Shown piece after piece: positions 43,865-51,153 of a stretch of 64,000 nt of DNA. The notes beneath the pieces were generated by a model. The model had not been told where the DNA came from, searched no databases, and saw only the letters and a program-made list of their open reading frames with translations. How positions within the stretch are numbered: position 1 is the first letter of the stretch; each line of letters opens with the position of its first letter. Made by a program: the position numbers and the translations under genes. Source of the DNA: Hymenobacter puniceus (GTDB taxonomy: Bacteria > Bacteroidota > Bacteroidia > Cytophagales > Hymenobacteraceae); assembly GCF_014333525.1 (NCBI RefSeq), contig NZ_JACSCX010000004.1:124001-188000 (forward strand). The letters are read 5' to 3'.

Positions 43865-44350
43865 ATGTCCACCGCCCTCATTTCCCCGGTTCAGCGGCTG
43901 CTGAATGAATACGCAGAAAGCCACCAGAATCCTACCAACAAGCTGGTGCATTGGGTGTGCGTACCGCTAATTATGTTCGCCATTCTGGGGTTGCTGTGGT
44001 CAGTGCCGGTACCGGTGGCAGTGCAGAAATTCAGCCCTTGGCTGAACTGGGCTACTGTGGTAATGGTGCTGGCCGTGGCGTACTACATTTGGCTCTCAGG
44101 AAGGCTGGCGGTAGGTATGGTGCTGGTGTGGCTGCTAATGGCACTGACATTGCGCTTGGTACAGGCCCAGGCAGCCCTACCGCTGTGGGCCGTGTGCCTG
44201 ATTATCTTCGTGCTGGCCTGGATTGGGCAGTTTTGGGGCCACAAGGTGGAAGGCAAAAAGCCCAGCTTCCTCAAAGACCTGCAGTTCTTGCTCATCGGCC
44301 CGCTCTGGCTGCTCCACTTCATCTACCGCCGGCTAGGCTGGCGGTATTGA
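43865..44350 (+). CDS. DUF962 / Mpo1-like membrane protein
   Basis: 161-residue membrane protein of the DUF962 (yeast YGL010w/Mpo1) family, whose yeast member is a 2-hydroxy fatty acid dioxygenase. Four hydrophobic segments are visible. The conserved NKLVHWVCVPLIMFAILG with His and the GQFWGHKVEGKKPSFLKDL with a His in a Gly-His motif match the family. The start ATG 43865 gives MSTALISPVQRLL. The longer frame covers family E and B palindromes. The oxygenase role here is inferred from homology. Confidence 0.85.
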   Translation: MSTALISPVQRLLNEYAESHQNPTNKLVHWVCVPLIMFAILGLLWSVPVPVAVQKFSPWLNWATVVMVLAVAYYIWLSGRLAVGMVLVWLLMALTLRLVQAQAALPLWAVCLIIFVLAWIGQFWGHKVEGKKPSFLKDLQFLLIGPLWLLHFIYRRLGWRY

Positions 44351-44372
44351 TGGTTTGTTGGATGAAGCAGAA

Positions 44373-44519
44373 CGTCATGCAGAAGCGCAGCCGAAGCATC
44401 TCGCATGTTGATGTTGTTAAATCGTCGAACGATAACCGCTCTGTAGCCTAGGGTTTAAACCCTGGGCTAGTGAAGCAACGTCAGCAAGTGAGATGCTTCG
44501 CTTTCAGCTCTGCATGATG
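44373..44519. repeat. Family A palindromic element (copy 6, with nested family D unit)
   Basis: Outer arms around GAAGCATCTCGC/GTGAGATGCTTCG; inner TAGCCTAGGGTTTAAACCCT... (44444-44469) palindrome matches family D words. Lies between the DUF962 gene and the hydroxylase gene. Confidence 0.8.
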
Positions 44520-44553
44520 CTCTACATTCCTGCATCATCTCCTCACCCAGCAC

Positions 44554-45312
44554 CTACTCCAACAGCCGCGCCTGTAGTTGGGCCAGGCTTTCTGGGAGTT
44601 GCTGCATGTCGGTCAGCACGAAGTAGAGGTCCTGGAATTTATCCTTCTCAAAGGGCGTGTCGAGTACGCCGTCGAGGGTGAACGGCAGGCGGGTGGGCGC
44701 TTCGCTGAGGCTGAACTTCACTTCGCCGTGCGACGACAACAGCCCGGCTCCGTAGATGCGCAGGCCATCGGACTGCTGCACTAAACCGAACTCAGCCGTG
44801 AACCAGTACAGACGCGTGAACTGCTCGAGTGTGCCCGGCCAGCGCTGGCCGTGGTGCACGGCGGCGGCACCCAGCTTCTGCAGGAAATCGGCGAAGCCGG
44901 CATCCGTCAGTAGCGGCACGTGGCCGAACACGTCGTGGAACATGTCGGGCTCTTCGAGGTAGTCGAGCTGCTCGAGGGTGCGCAGCCAGGTGGTGGCGGG
45001 AAACTTGCGGTCGGCCAACAACTGGAAGAACACGGCGTCGTCCACAATGCCCGGTACCACCACCAGCTCCCAGCCGGTCAGCTCCTGCAGGCGCGGGTTC
45101 ACCTCCCGAAAATCGGGAATGGCGTCGCGGGTGAAGCCTACCCGCCGCACACCTTCCAAAAACGCCTCGGCGGCGCGGCCGGGCAGCAGCGCCATCTGGC
45201 GGTCGAAGAGCAGCTGCCACACGTGCTGGTCGGCGGCGGTGTAATCGGCATATACCTGGGACAGCAACGGCAGGGTATCGGAAGCAACTGGGGCGGCAGA
45301 AACAGGCTGCAT
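44554..45312 (-). CDS. phhA: Aromatic amino acid hydroxylase (phenylalanine 4-monooxygenase family), intact iron triad
   Basis: Iron and pterin dependent enzyme that turns phenylalanine into tyrosine; 252 residues. The iron ligands are visible: His126 and His131 in MFHDVFGHVPLL and Glu174 in WFTAEFGL, with the 43-residue spacing of bacterial enzymes. A paralogue lies upstream on the same strand. Its 5' region has a Tyr-rich leader peptide and a terminator hairpin (see separate entries), so expression is probably controlled by tyrosine level. The start is ATG 45312 (MQPVSAAPVASD). Confidence 0.92.
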   Translation of the reverse strand: MQPVSAAPVASDTLPLLSQVYADYTAADQHVWQLLFDRQMALLPGRAAEAFLEGVRRVGFTRDAIPDFREVNPRLQELTGWELVVVPGIVDDAVFFQLLADRKFPATTWLRTLEQLDYLEEPDMFHDVFGHVPLLTDAGFADFLQKLGAAAVHHGQRWPGTLEQFTRLYWFTAEFGLVQQSDGLRIYGAGLLSSHGEVKFSLSEAPTRLPFTLDGVLDTPFEKDKFQDLYFVLTDMQQLPESLAQLQARLLE

Positions 45313-45340
45313 AAGGAAAATGAAAAAAGGTGGAAAAAGA

Positions 45341-45375
45341 AAAAGCCTGCCTCCGCAGGAAGCGGAAGCAGGCTT
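45341..45375 (-). terminator. Intrinsic terminator (attenuator) before phhA
   Basis: On the minus strand AAGCCTGCTTCCGC pairs with GCGGAGGCAGGCTTTT (arms 45362-45375 and 45341-45356), then a T run. It lies 30-60 bases before the hydroxylase start, downstream of the leader ORF. Confidence 0.8.
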
Positions 45376-45407
45376 GAAATGACGTTGGGGAGGGTGAAGT
45401 GCTACTC

Positions 45408-45497
45408 TCAGTTCCTCGCGTACGCCGCGGCCGCTCCGCTCCGGAGGGGAGCGTAATAGGTGGCGGCGTAATAATAGCGGGACGTGAACAGCAGCAT
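45408..45497 (-). CDS. Tyr-rich leader peptide of phhA attenuator
   Basis: 29-codon frame from ATG 45497 to TGA, with Tyr at codons 8-10, 14-15 and 26. It begins MLLFTSRYYY, a TYYA stretch follows, and the end is Ala-rich. It opens only six bases after the promoter TACCTTTG at 45504-45511, so it is nearly leaderless. The Tyr codons are followed at once by a hairpin (CGCTCC/GGAGCG, 45437-45453). This is the layout of an attenuation leader peptide for tyrosine. No protein product beyond regulation is expected. Confidence 0.75.
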   Translation of the reverse strand: MLLFTSRYYYAATYYAPLRSGAAAAYARN

Positions 45498-45503
45498 GTG
45501 CGG

Positions 45504-45511
45504 CAAAGGTA
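45504..45511 (-). promoter_or_regulatory. -7 promoter element TACCTTTG for phhA leader
   Basis: Perfect TAnnTTTG on the minus strand, six bases before the leader ATG. Confidence 0.6.
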
Positions 45512-45540
45512 AGAGAGTTTTTGGATTACGTGGATTTCAC

Positions 45541-45631
45541 GCTGTCATCCTGAGCGGAGCGAAGGACCTTATCACGTTGCAACGACTCGTGCTGATGTGA
45601 CAAGGTCCTTCGCTCCGCTCAGGATGACAGC
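45541..45631. repeat. Family C palindromic element (copy 1)
   Basis: Perfect 30-bp arms (45541-45570 and 45602-45631) of GCTGTCATCCTGAGCGGAGC-type sequence, 31 bases apart. It lies between the stop of the second hydroxylase gene and the leader promoter. Confidence 0.92.
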
Positions 45632-45635
45632 TTGG

Positions 45636-46370
45636 CTACTCCACTGGCTGCAGCTCCCAGCCCGACGACAATAAGGCGGCCAACTCGGCTACGCTTTCCG
45701 TGAGTTGCTCCCAGCAATTGAGCACAAAGTACTGGTCCTGCAGGTGCGCCTCGCTGTAGGGCGTGTGCAGCACGGTGGCCAGGTCGAAGGGGAAGCGGCG
45801 TGTGACGTCGCCGATGCAGTGGTGGATTTCGCCCGATGACGACAGCAGGCCGGCCCCGTACATGCGCGTCTGGCCGTGCTCTTCCACCAACCCAAACTGC
45901 ACCGTGAAGCCGTAGAGCCGCTCGAGGCGGGCCAGGGCCACGGCATCGTCGAGGTGTTGGGCGGCCACCTGGCCCAGGAAGTGCAGGAAGTCGGCGAAGG
46001 CCGGGTCCATCAGCAAAGGCACGTGGCCGAATACGCCGTGGAACAGGTCAGGCTCCTCGATGAAGTCGAACTGCGCCATGCTGCGGATCCAGACGGTGGC
46101 CGGAAACTTGCGCTGGGCCAGGAGCCCGAAGAACTTGGCGTCGTTGAGCATGCCCTGCACCGGCTCCAGCTGCCAGCCAGTGGCTTTCTGCAGACGCTGG
46201 CTTACTTCCTGGAAGTCGGGAATGGCGTTGCGGTGGAAGCCCACGGCCTCCAGCCCCCGGCCAAACGCCGAGCAGGCGCGCTTGTGCAACAGCGCCGTCT
46301 GGCGGTCGAACAATACCTTCCAAACCAGCTGATCCTGCGTGGTGTACCGGTCGTAGTGTTGCTGTATCAT
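45636..46370 (-). CDS. Aromatic amino acid hydroxylase paralogue with Gln at the iron-Glu position
   Basis: 244-residue protein similar to the neighbouring phenylalanine hydroxylase. His111 and His116 are present in LFHGVFGHVPLL. At the third iron ligand the sequence is YGFTVQFGL: Gln158 stands where WFTAEFGL has Glu, as the codon CAG on the minus strand shows. Otherwise the fold is full length and alignable, with a C-terminal region like that of its paralogue. It may bind iron differently, have altered activity, or have another substrate. A promoter, a short leader and a terminator lie upstream. Confidence 0.88.
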   Translation of the reverse strand: MIQQHYDRYTTQDQLVWKVLFDRQTALLHKRACSAFGRGLEAVGFHRNAIPDFQEVSQRLQKATGWQLEPVQGMLNDAKFFGLLAQRKFPATVWIRSMAQFDFIEEPDLFHGVFGHVPLLMDPAFADFLHFLGQVAAQHLDDAVALARLERLYGFTVQFGLVEEHGQTRMYGAGLLSSSGEIHHCIGDVTRRFPFDLATVLHTPYSEAHLQDQYFVLNCWEQLTESVAELAALLSSGWELQPVE

Positions 46371-46385
46371 GGGCCTACAGGGCAG

Positions 46386-46419
46386 AAAAAAAGCCCGGCT
46401 CCTGGGGAGGAGTCGGGCT
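46386..46419 (-). terminator. Intrinsic terminator before second hydroxylase gene
   Basis: Arms 46408-46419 and 46392-46403 (AGCCCGACTCCT / AGGAGCCGGGCT on the minus strand, one mismatch) followed by seven T. It lies 16 bases before the start codon at 46370. Confidence 0.8.
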
Positions 46420-46454
46420 CTTAAGTGAATTTCAGAGGAGAAACATGCTGTGTT

Positions 46455-46541
46455 CTACCTTTCAGTTCCGCAAAAGCGCCCGACCTCGTCCTGGACAGGA
46501 CGATTAATGGTCATAAAGCATTTCGCGGATAGGTGCAGCAT
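46455..46541 (-). CDS. Possible leader peptide of second hydroxylase gene
   Basis: 28-codon frame from ATG 46541 (MLHLSAKCFMTINR...) to TAG, beginning a few bases after the promoter TATATTTG. It is not rich in any one amino acid. An internal short frame (ATG at about 46521, Met-Leu-Tyr-Asp-His) ends just before the hairpin 46487-46502. Translation is unproven. Confidence 0.35.
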   Translation of the reverse strand: MLHLSAKCFMTINRPVQDEVGRFCGTER

Positions 46542-46548
46542 GTTGATG

Positions 46549-46556
46549 CAAATATA
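46549..46556 (-). promoter_or_regulatory. -7 promoter element TATATTTG
   Basis: Perfect TAnnTTTG on the minus strand, with a CTTG about 18 bases upstream, near the -33 consensus. Confidence 0.65.
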
Positions 46557-46757
46557 GAAGACTTCCGGAATAAACAAGTTCTCAACGGGTATATTATTCA
46601 CAGGCATTTTCTATTGAATGACTTCAATATCCTGTTACCCCCCTTCTGTTATGAGGTCGTTTATCGGTATAATATACTATTCACCAGCAAATGACTCTAA
46701 TTCGAGAAGCACTATTTCTCAAATCATAGTAATTAACACTTTGATAATGTATCCAAT
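46557..46757. other. AT-rich gene-free upstream region
   Basis: Between the promoter of the second hydroxylase and the next gene; AT-richer than its surroundings. No open frame of likely coding nature was seen. May hold regulatory sites. Confidence 0.5.
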
Positions 46758-47144
46758 TTAGAGTTGACCGTTGGGCTCGTAGTTCATACTGAGCTTGGTG
46801 TCGCCGGTGATTTTGAGGTCTACTTTGGCCTGCTGCGCTGAAGGATTGAGCAGCAAAGCCGTGGAGCCGGCCATAAACCGCAGCGTGCCCCGAGCACCGG
46901 GAGCTAGCGTGGTTTTGCCGAAGATGCCCCCTCCGCGAGGCCGCTCCCTAATTTCAACAGGCACTTTGCCCACGTTGTGCGCCTCTACTTTGAAGCTCCC
47001 AAGCTGTCCGCCGCCCAGGGCGAACTGTTTGCCTGACTCGATGAGCAGATTGGAGGTGATGCCTGCCCAGCAGGCCGTAGCCAGCAGCAGCAAGGCAACG
47101 AAAATGGTGGCCGCTGCCGGTCGGGAATGCAGAACAGTACTCAT
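46758..47144 (-). CDS. Small exported protein of unknown function
   Basis: 128 residues from ATG 47144. A signal-like stretch (TIFVALLLLATACWAG) contains a lipobox-like LATAC. The mature part is beta-rich with LGSFKVEAHNVGKVPVEIRERPRGGGIFGKTTLAPG and ends KLSMNYEPNGQL. No family is recognised, and no connection with its neighbours is visible. The frame upstream of this ATG is not credible. Confidence 0.65.
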   Translation of the reverse strand: MSTVLHSRPAAATIFVALLLLATACWAGITSNLLIESGKQFALGGGQLGSFKVEAHNVGKVPVEIRERPRGGGIFGKTTLAPGARGTLRFMAGSTALLLNPSAQQAKVDLKITGDTKLSMNYEPNGQL

Positions 47145-47258
47145 GATGCAGTTGTGGGGGTGAAGTGAAACGATTTCCCAAAGGAGCACTCCGCCACTCC
47201 CCCAAACGCCCCGCTTTACCACCTGAGACGCCCCAATTTATGGTTTGGCACCGACAGG

Positions 47259-47412
47259 TGTAGAGACGCGACACTTCGCGTCTCGTCGTTACTGAAGTTG
47301 TTTAATTGGCGCGTTTTCAGGCCGCTCAACGTAGATATTGAAGTATCGCTACACCGTATTGTCGGTGCAGGACTGGCGTTCAACCACACGACGCGAATTT
47401 GCGGCTCTACAC
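47259..47412. repeat. Degenerate family B palindrome
   Basis: TAGAGACGCGACACTTCGCGTCTCG near 47261 (only part quoted) and a decayed right end near 47384-47412. The core resembles GTTxCTGAxGTTGTTT of other copies. Confidence 0.6.
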
Positions 47413-48765
47413 CTGCCGGGCTACTTCGCTGGGGGTCTGGCCCCGCAGCTTTTTAAACACGCGGTTGAAGGTGGACTTGGAGTTGAAGCCCGCCTCCAGG
47501 GCCACCGCCAGCAGCGTGTAGTGCCGGAACTGTGGGTCGCGAAGGCGGTTTTCAGCTTCGCACACCCGGTACTCGTTGATGAAGTCGTTGAAGTTCTGGC
47601 CGCAGCCGGTGTTGATGACTCTGGACAGCCAGGACGTATTGGTGCGCAGCTGGCCGGCCAGCTCGCTCAAGGTCAGCTCGGGCTCCAGATACGGCCGGGC
47701 ACTCTGCATGTGAGCCAACAGGCGGCCAGTCCAGCGGGTTAGCTCGGCATCGGCCGCAACGTCTGCCACCGGTACGTCAGCTACCAGCGGCGCGGTGGCG
47801 GCCGGTAACGCGGCCAGCTCTGGAGTATCGGGCTGGGCGGGCGCGGGGTGGAAAACAGTAGTTTCAACTGCTACACCTTCTGAGCCTGGCAGAGCTTCCG
47901 CTGTTGATAACGTTTCCTCTGTAGGAGGCATGATGGAGGCTAGGGCAACCGTCGTGGCGGCCAGCGGCTGGAAGCGCAGGGCGACCAAGCGGTAACCCGT
48001 CAGCAGCCCCGCAATACTGAGGTAGTAGATCAGCAGGCCGGTAAACAGGTAGTCGTACCAGTTCTGCACGTAGTTGAGGGGGCTGATAAAGGTGTTGATC
48101 AGGCCGAAAGCCAGTGTAACACTGGTGCCGAGCACCACGGCTACCAGCACATTGCGCAGCCACCGGAAGCGGATTTGCTCGGTATCAGAGAAGTTGTCGT
48201 TGAGGTAGCGGGCATAGGCGCGGTACTCGCGCAGGCTGCGCACCGCGTACAGCAGCACCGAGCCATATCCCAGCACATCCAGCAGTAGTCCTATAGGCTG
48301 ATAGTCGACCCAGGCAGCCAAGGGGCCTTTGGTGCCGAAGTGCTCCGGCAGATGCTGGCTTTGCAGCCCCTGCCACCAGCCGATATCATAGCCAACTACC
48401 GCCCCGCGCCATGCCAGCACCGCCAGCGCGGGCGCGAAGTGCCACCAGTGCCGACGCTGCAGCCGGAACTCCTGGTTGGTGAGGCTGCGGAAGTAGAAAT
48501 ACAGCGTGGGCCCCACCGCCAGCCAGTTGCTGAACGGCCAGTAGAACATAAACGTCGTGCGGGCGTCGTGCGAATCGTACCAGCCGGCAAAGCCCAGCAT
48601 CCATTGGGCCAGCCGTACGGCAAATAGCAGTAGCAGCAGCGCCAGCCAGCCATCAGCGGCCGTATCCTCGCGCCGCCGCCGCGCCCACAGCACCGCCGCC
48701 ACAATGATGCCTTGCAGGAAAAACGGCAGCAGCAAGCCGCTGTACAGGTTGAAGCTGAAGAACAT
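47407..48765 (-). CDS. Membrane-bound AraC-family transcriptional regulator
   Basis: 452-residue protein combining a multi-helix membrane region (about residues 1-290, seven to eight hydrophobic segments such as LYSGLLLPFFLQGIIVAAVLW and AWMLGF-type ones) with a C-terminal AraC DNA-binding domain. The latter has LTLSELAGQLRTNTSWLSRVINTGCGQNFNDFINEYRVCEAENRL and HYTLLAVALEAGFNSKSTFNRVFKKLRGQTPSEV. It may sense a signal at the membrane and regulate a nearby operon, but none is demonstrated. The start is ATG 48765; the long upstream frame lies in repeats. Confidence 0.85.
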   Translation of the reverse strand: MFFSFNLYSGLLLPFFLQGIIVAAVLWARRRREDTAADGWLALLLLLFAVRLAQWMLGFAGWYDSHDARTTFMFYWPFSNWLAVGPTLYFYFRSLTNQEFRLQRRHWWHFAPALAVLAWRGAVVGYDIGWWQGLQSQHLPEHFGTKGPLAAWVDYQPIGLLLDVLGYGSVLLYAVRSLREYRAYARYLNDNFSDTEQIRFRWLRNVLVAVVLGTSVTLAFGLINTFISPLNYVQNWYDYLFTGLLIYYLSIAGLLTGYRLVALRFQPLAATTVALASIMPPTEETLSTAEALPGSEGVAVETTVFHPAPAQPDTPELAALPAATAPLVADVPVADVAADAELTRWTGRLLAHMQSARPYLEPELTLSELAGQLRTNTSWLSRVINTGCGQNFNDFINEYRVCEAENRLRDPQFRHYTLLAVALEAGFNSKSTFNRVFKKLRGQTPSEVARQV

Positions 48766-48804
48766 ACCGGCAAGGTAACAGTAGATCGGGTTTCGACTAT
48801 ATAA

Positions 48805-48838
48805 AAACCGCCCCGGCTTATTAAAGCCGAGGCGGTTT
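48805..48838. repeat. Palindromic hairpin upstream of AraC-type gene
   Basis: AAACCGCCCCGGCTT / AAAGCCGAGGCGGTTT (48805-48819, 48823-48838), possibly a terminator for the DAHP synthase side or leader structure. Confidence 0.55.
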
Positions 48839-48858
48839 ATGCGCTGTTGAACGATGTA

Positions 48859-48952
48859 GAGACGCGACACTTCGCGTCTCGTCGTTGCTGATGTTGTTTT
48901 GAGTGGCGCGGTTCCGGGTCGTTCAATGACGAGACGCGAAGTGTCGCGTCTC
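48859..48952. repeat. Family B palindromic element (copy with 25-bp arms)
   Basis: Arms of 25 bp (48859-48883 and 48928-48952), each itself nearly palindromic, flanking GTTGCTGATGTTGTTT. Compared with 54056-54153 and 56201-56299 the arms differ in sequence but remain complementary within each copy. Confidence 0.9.
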
Positions 48953-48986
48953 GTCATCGTGCTAGTCCGTATCTGAAGCCAATTAA

Positions 48987-49085
48987 AACGTCATGCTGAG
49001 CTTGTCGAAGCATCTCGCGTGCTGACGTTGGGGTAATAATCCGGTGTCAGCACGCGAGATGCTTCGGCAAGCTCAGCATGACGTT
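48987..49085. repeat. Family A palindromic element (copy 7)
   Basis: 40-bp arms (48987-49026, 49046-49085) with one mismatch. Lies just downstream of the DAHP synthase gene. Confidence 0.92.
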
Positions 49086-49108
49086 CCTTTTCTGCCAACC
49101 TAACGCCC

Positions 49109-50122
49109 CTATTCCAGCTCCTGGCGCAGGGCGTATACTTTGCGCAGATTGCGGATCAGACGCTCCGACTCCTGGAAATTCAGGGTCTGGGCCCCGTCGG
49201 AGGCGGCTTCTTCGGGTTTCTCGTGGGCTTCGTAGATGATGCCGTCGGCGCCGGCCATCACGCCGGCCAGGGCCATGGTGGGCACGTATTCGCGGATGCC
49301 GATGCCGTGCGAGGGGTCTACGATGACGGGTAGGTGGGTTTTCTCCTTCAGAATGGGCACCGCGTTCAGATCGAGGGTGTTGCGCGAGGCGGTTTCGAAG
49401 GTGCGGATGCCCCGCTCGCAGAGAATCAGCTTCTCGTTGCCACCCGAAAACACGTACTCCGCCGACGACAGCAGCTCCTCGATGGTGCCGGAAATGCCGC
49501 GCTTGATCATCACGGGCTTGTCCACGCCGCCCAACGCATCGAGCAGGTTGAAGTTCTGGGTGTTGCGCGCGCCCACCTGGAATACGTCCACGTAGTCGTG
49601 CATCTCCTCTACCTGCGACACCTGCATGACCTCCGTCACGATTTTGATGCCCCGCTCCCGGGCCATGCGGTGGAAATCCTTCAGGCCTTCCATGCCCAGC
49701 CCGCGGAACGCGTACGGCGACGAGCGGGGCTTGAACACGCCCCCGCGCATGATGCGCACGTCGTTGTCCACGAGGTGCTGCATGATCAGCTCCATCTGCT
49801 TTTCGCTCTCGATGCTGCACGGACCAGCGGCCAGCGTGAGCGAGCCTTCCCCAATGCGCACCCCGTCGCCGAGGTCGAGCACCGTGGGGCGCACGCGCCA
49901 CTTGCGGCTCACCAGCTTGTAGTCGTCCGAGACGCGGTGGATGTCGAGGATGCCGGGCAGCTGGCCGATGGTGCGCAAATCCACATCGGCCTTACCGATG
50001 GCTACCAGGTAGTGAGCGCGCTGGGTTTTCACCTCCGTAGCCTTGTATTTCAGCTCCTGAATGCGGGCTTCAATAGCGGCTTTCTGGGTTTCGGTGATAT
50101 GGGGGTCGAGTTGGATGATCAT
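49109..50122 (-). CDS. aroF: 3-deoxy-7-phosphoheptulonate synthase (DAHP synthase, N-terminal regulatory domain type)
   Basis: First enzyme of the shikimate route: phosphoenolpyruvate plus erythrose 4-phosphate give DAHP. 337 residues. The first ~70 residues resemble the ferredoxin-like regulatory domain found in Thermotoga maritima DAHP synthase, and the catalytic barrel follows with LAAGPCSIESEKQ, FKPRSSPYAFRGLGMEGLKDF, QVGARNTQNFNLL, PVMIKRGISGTIEE, then DPSHGIG. It is the last gene of the trp operon, so precursor supply is coordinated with tryptophan synthesis. Palindromic repeats lie on both flanks. Confidence 0.94.
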   Translation of the reverse strand: MIIQLDPHITETQKAAIEARIQELKYKATEVKTQRAHYLVAIGKADVDLRTIGQLPGILDIHRVSDDYKLVSRKWRVRPTVLDLGDGVRIGEGSLTLAAGPCSIESEKQMELIMQHLVDNDVRIMRGGVFKPRSSPYAFRGLGMEGLKDFHRMARERGIKIVTEVMQVSQVEEMHDYVDVFQVGARNTQNFNLLDALGGVDKPVMIKRGISGTIEELLSSAEYVFSGGNEKLILCERGIRTFETASRNTLDLNAVPILKEKTHLPVIVDPSHGIGIREYVPTMALAGVMAGADGIIYEAHEKPEEAASDGAQTLNFQESERLIRNLRKVYALRQELE

Positions 50123-50134
50123 GTTCTTTCGGGG

Positions 50135-50223
50135 TTCCCGCAGAGGACGCAGAGGTTTTCGCAGAGGACGCAGAAGAACGACCTCCGCGTCCTCTGCGGA
50201 AACCTCTGCGCCCTCTGCGGGAA
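50135..50223. repeat. Family G palindrome between trpA and aroF
   Basis: 37-bp arms (50135-50171 and 50187-50223) with two mismatches, built from GCAGAGGACGCAGAGG-type units. Lies just upstream of the aroF start. Confidence 0.88.
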
Positions 50224-50226
50224 ACT

Positions 50227-51009
50227 TTACTGAATTACAGAAGAAACAAACCGCTTGGCCGCGGCCGGGGCGTCATCCACGCCGTCCAGGGCGCGAATCA
50301 GCGCGGAGCCGATGATGGCACCCTCGGCGTACTGGCAGGCATTCTGGAACGAGGCTTTGTCGCCGATACCGAAGCCGATGAGGCGGGGGTTGCGCAGGTT
50401 CATGGCCTCAATGCGCTGGAAATAGGCTTCCTGCACGCCCTCGGCCTGGGTGTTGGCCCCGCCCGTGGTGCCGGGTCCCGACACGAGGTACAGGAAAGAA
50501 TCCGTCAGCTCGTCGATGCGGCGGATACGCTCCGGAGCAGTTTGCGGAGTGATGAGGAACACAGGCCGCAGGTTGTGGCGGCGGAAAATGTCTTGGTACT
50601 CGGCCACGTAATCGTCGAGGGGCAGGTCGGGCAGGATGATGCCGTCGGCGCCGGCGGCGGCGGCTTCGCGGCAGAAGTTGTCCACCCCGAACTGCATCAC
50701 CGGGTTGAGGTAGCCCATCAGCAGAATCGGCGTTTCGGGCACGCTCTCCCGAATGCCTTTCAGCTGCTCGAACAGCACCCGCAGGTTCATGCCGTTGGCC
50801 AGGGCCACGGTGCTGCTGGCCTGAATCACCGGCCCATCGGCCAGCGGGTCCGAAAACGGCATCCCGATTTCGATGAGGTCGGCCCCGGCTTCACTCAGGG
50901 CTTTGATCAGCGGTACGGTGTCGTGCAGGCGCGGGTAGCCGGCCGTGAAGTACATGTTCAGCAGGTTCTTCTGCTTTTTATCGAAGGCGTCTTTTATTCG
51001 GTTGGTCAT
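50227..51009 (-). CDS. trpA: Tryptophan synthase alpha chain
   Basis: Cleaves indole-3-glycerol phosphate to indole, which is channelled to TrpB. 260 residues, TIM barrel. The catalytic Glu and Asp lie in LIEIGMPFSDPLADGPVIQ; the phosphate-binding region is VSGPGTTGGANTQAEGVQ and then GFGIGDKASF. The start MTNRIKDAFDKKQKNL is standard. The gene is downstream of trpB after a palindrome. It is followed by a palindrome and aroF. Confidence 0.96.
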   Translation of the reverse strand: MTNRIKDAFDKKQKNLLNMYFTAGYPRLHDTVPLIKALSEAGADLIEIGMPFSDPLADGPVIQASSTVALANGMNLRVLFEQLKGIRESVPETPILLMGYLNPVMQFGVDNFCREAAAAGADGIILPDLPLDDYVAEYQDIFRRHNLRPVFLITPQTAPERIRRIDELTDSFLYLVSGPGTTGGANTQAEGVQEAYFQRIEAMNLRNPRLIGFGIGDKASFQNACQYAEGAIIGSALIRALDGVDDAPAAAKRFVSSVIQ

Positions 51010-51025
51010 GTCACATGATATTGTC

Positions 51026-51142
51026 TGTCATGCTGAGCGAAGGCGGAGCCGCAGTCGAAGCATCTCTACCGCTTTGTCTACAAGTAGAAATTAGCCAGAG
51101 GTAGAGATGCTTCGACAAGCGGACGCCAGATCAAGCATGACA
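51026..51142. repeat. Family A palindromic element (copy 8)
   Basis: Outer TGTCATGCT / AGCATGACA ends (51026-51034, 51134-51142); inner GTCGAAGCATCTCTACC / GGTAGAGATGCTTCGAC (51054-51070, 51100-51116). Lies between trpA and trpB. Confidence 0.88.
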
Positions 51143-51153
51143 ATGCCATTGCC

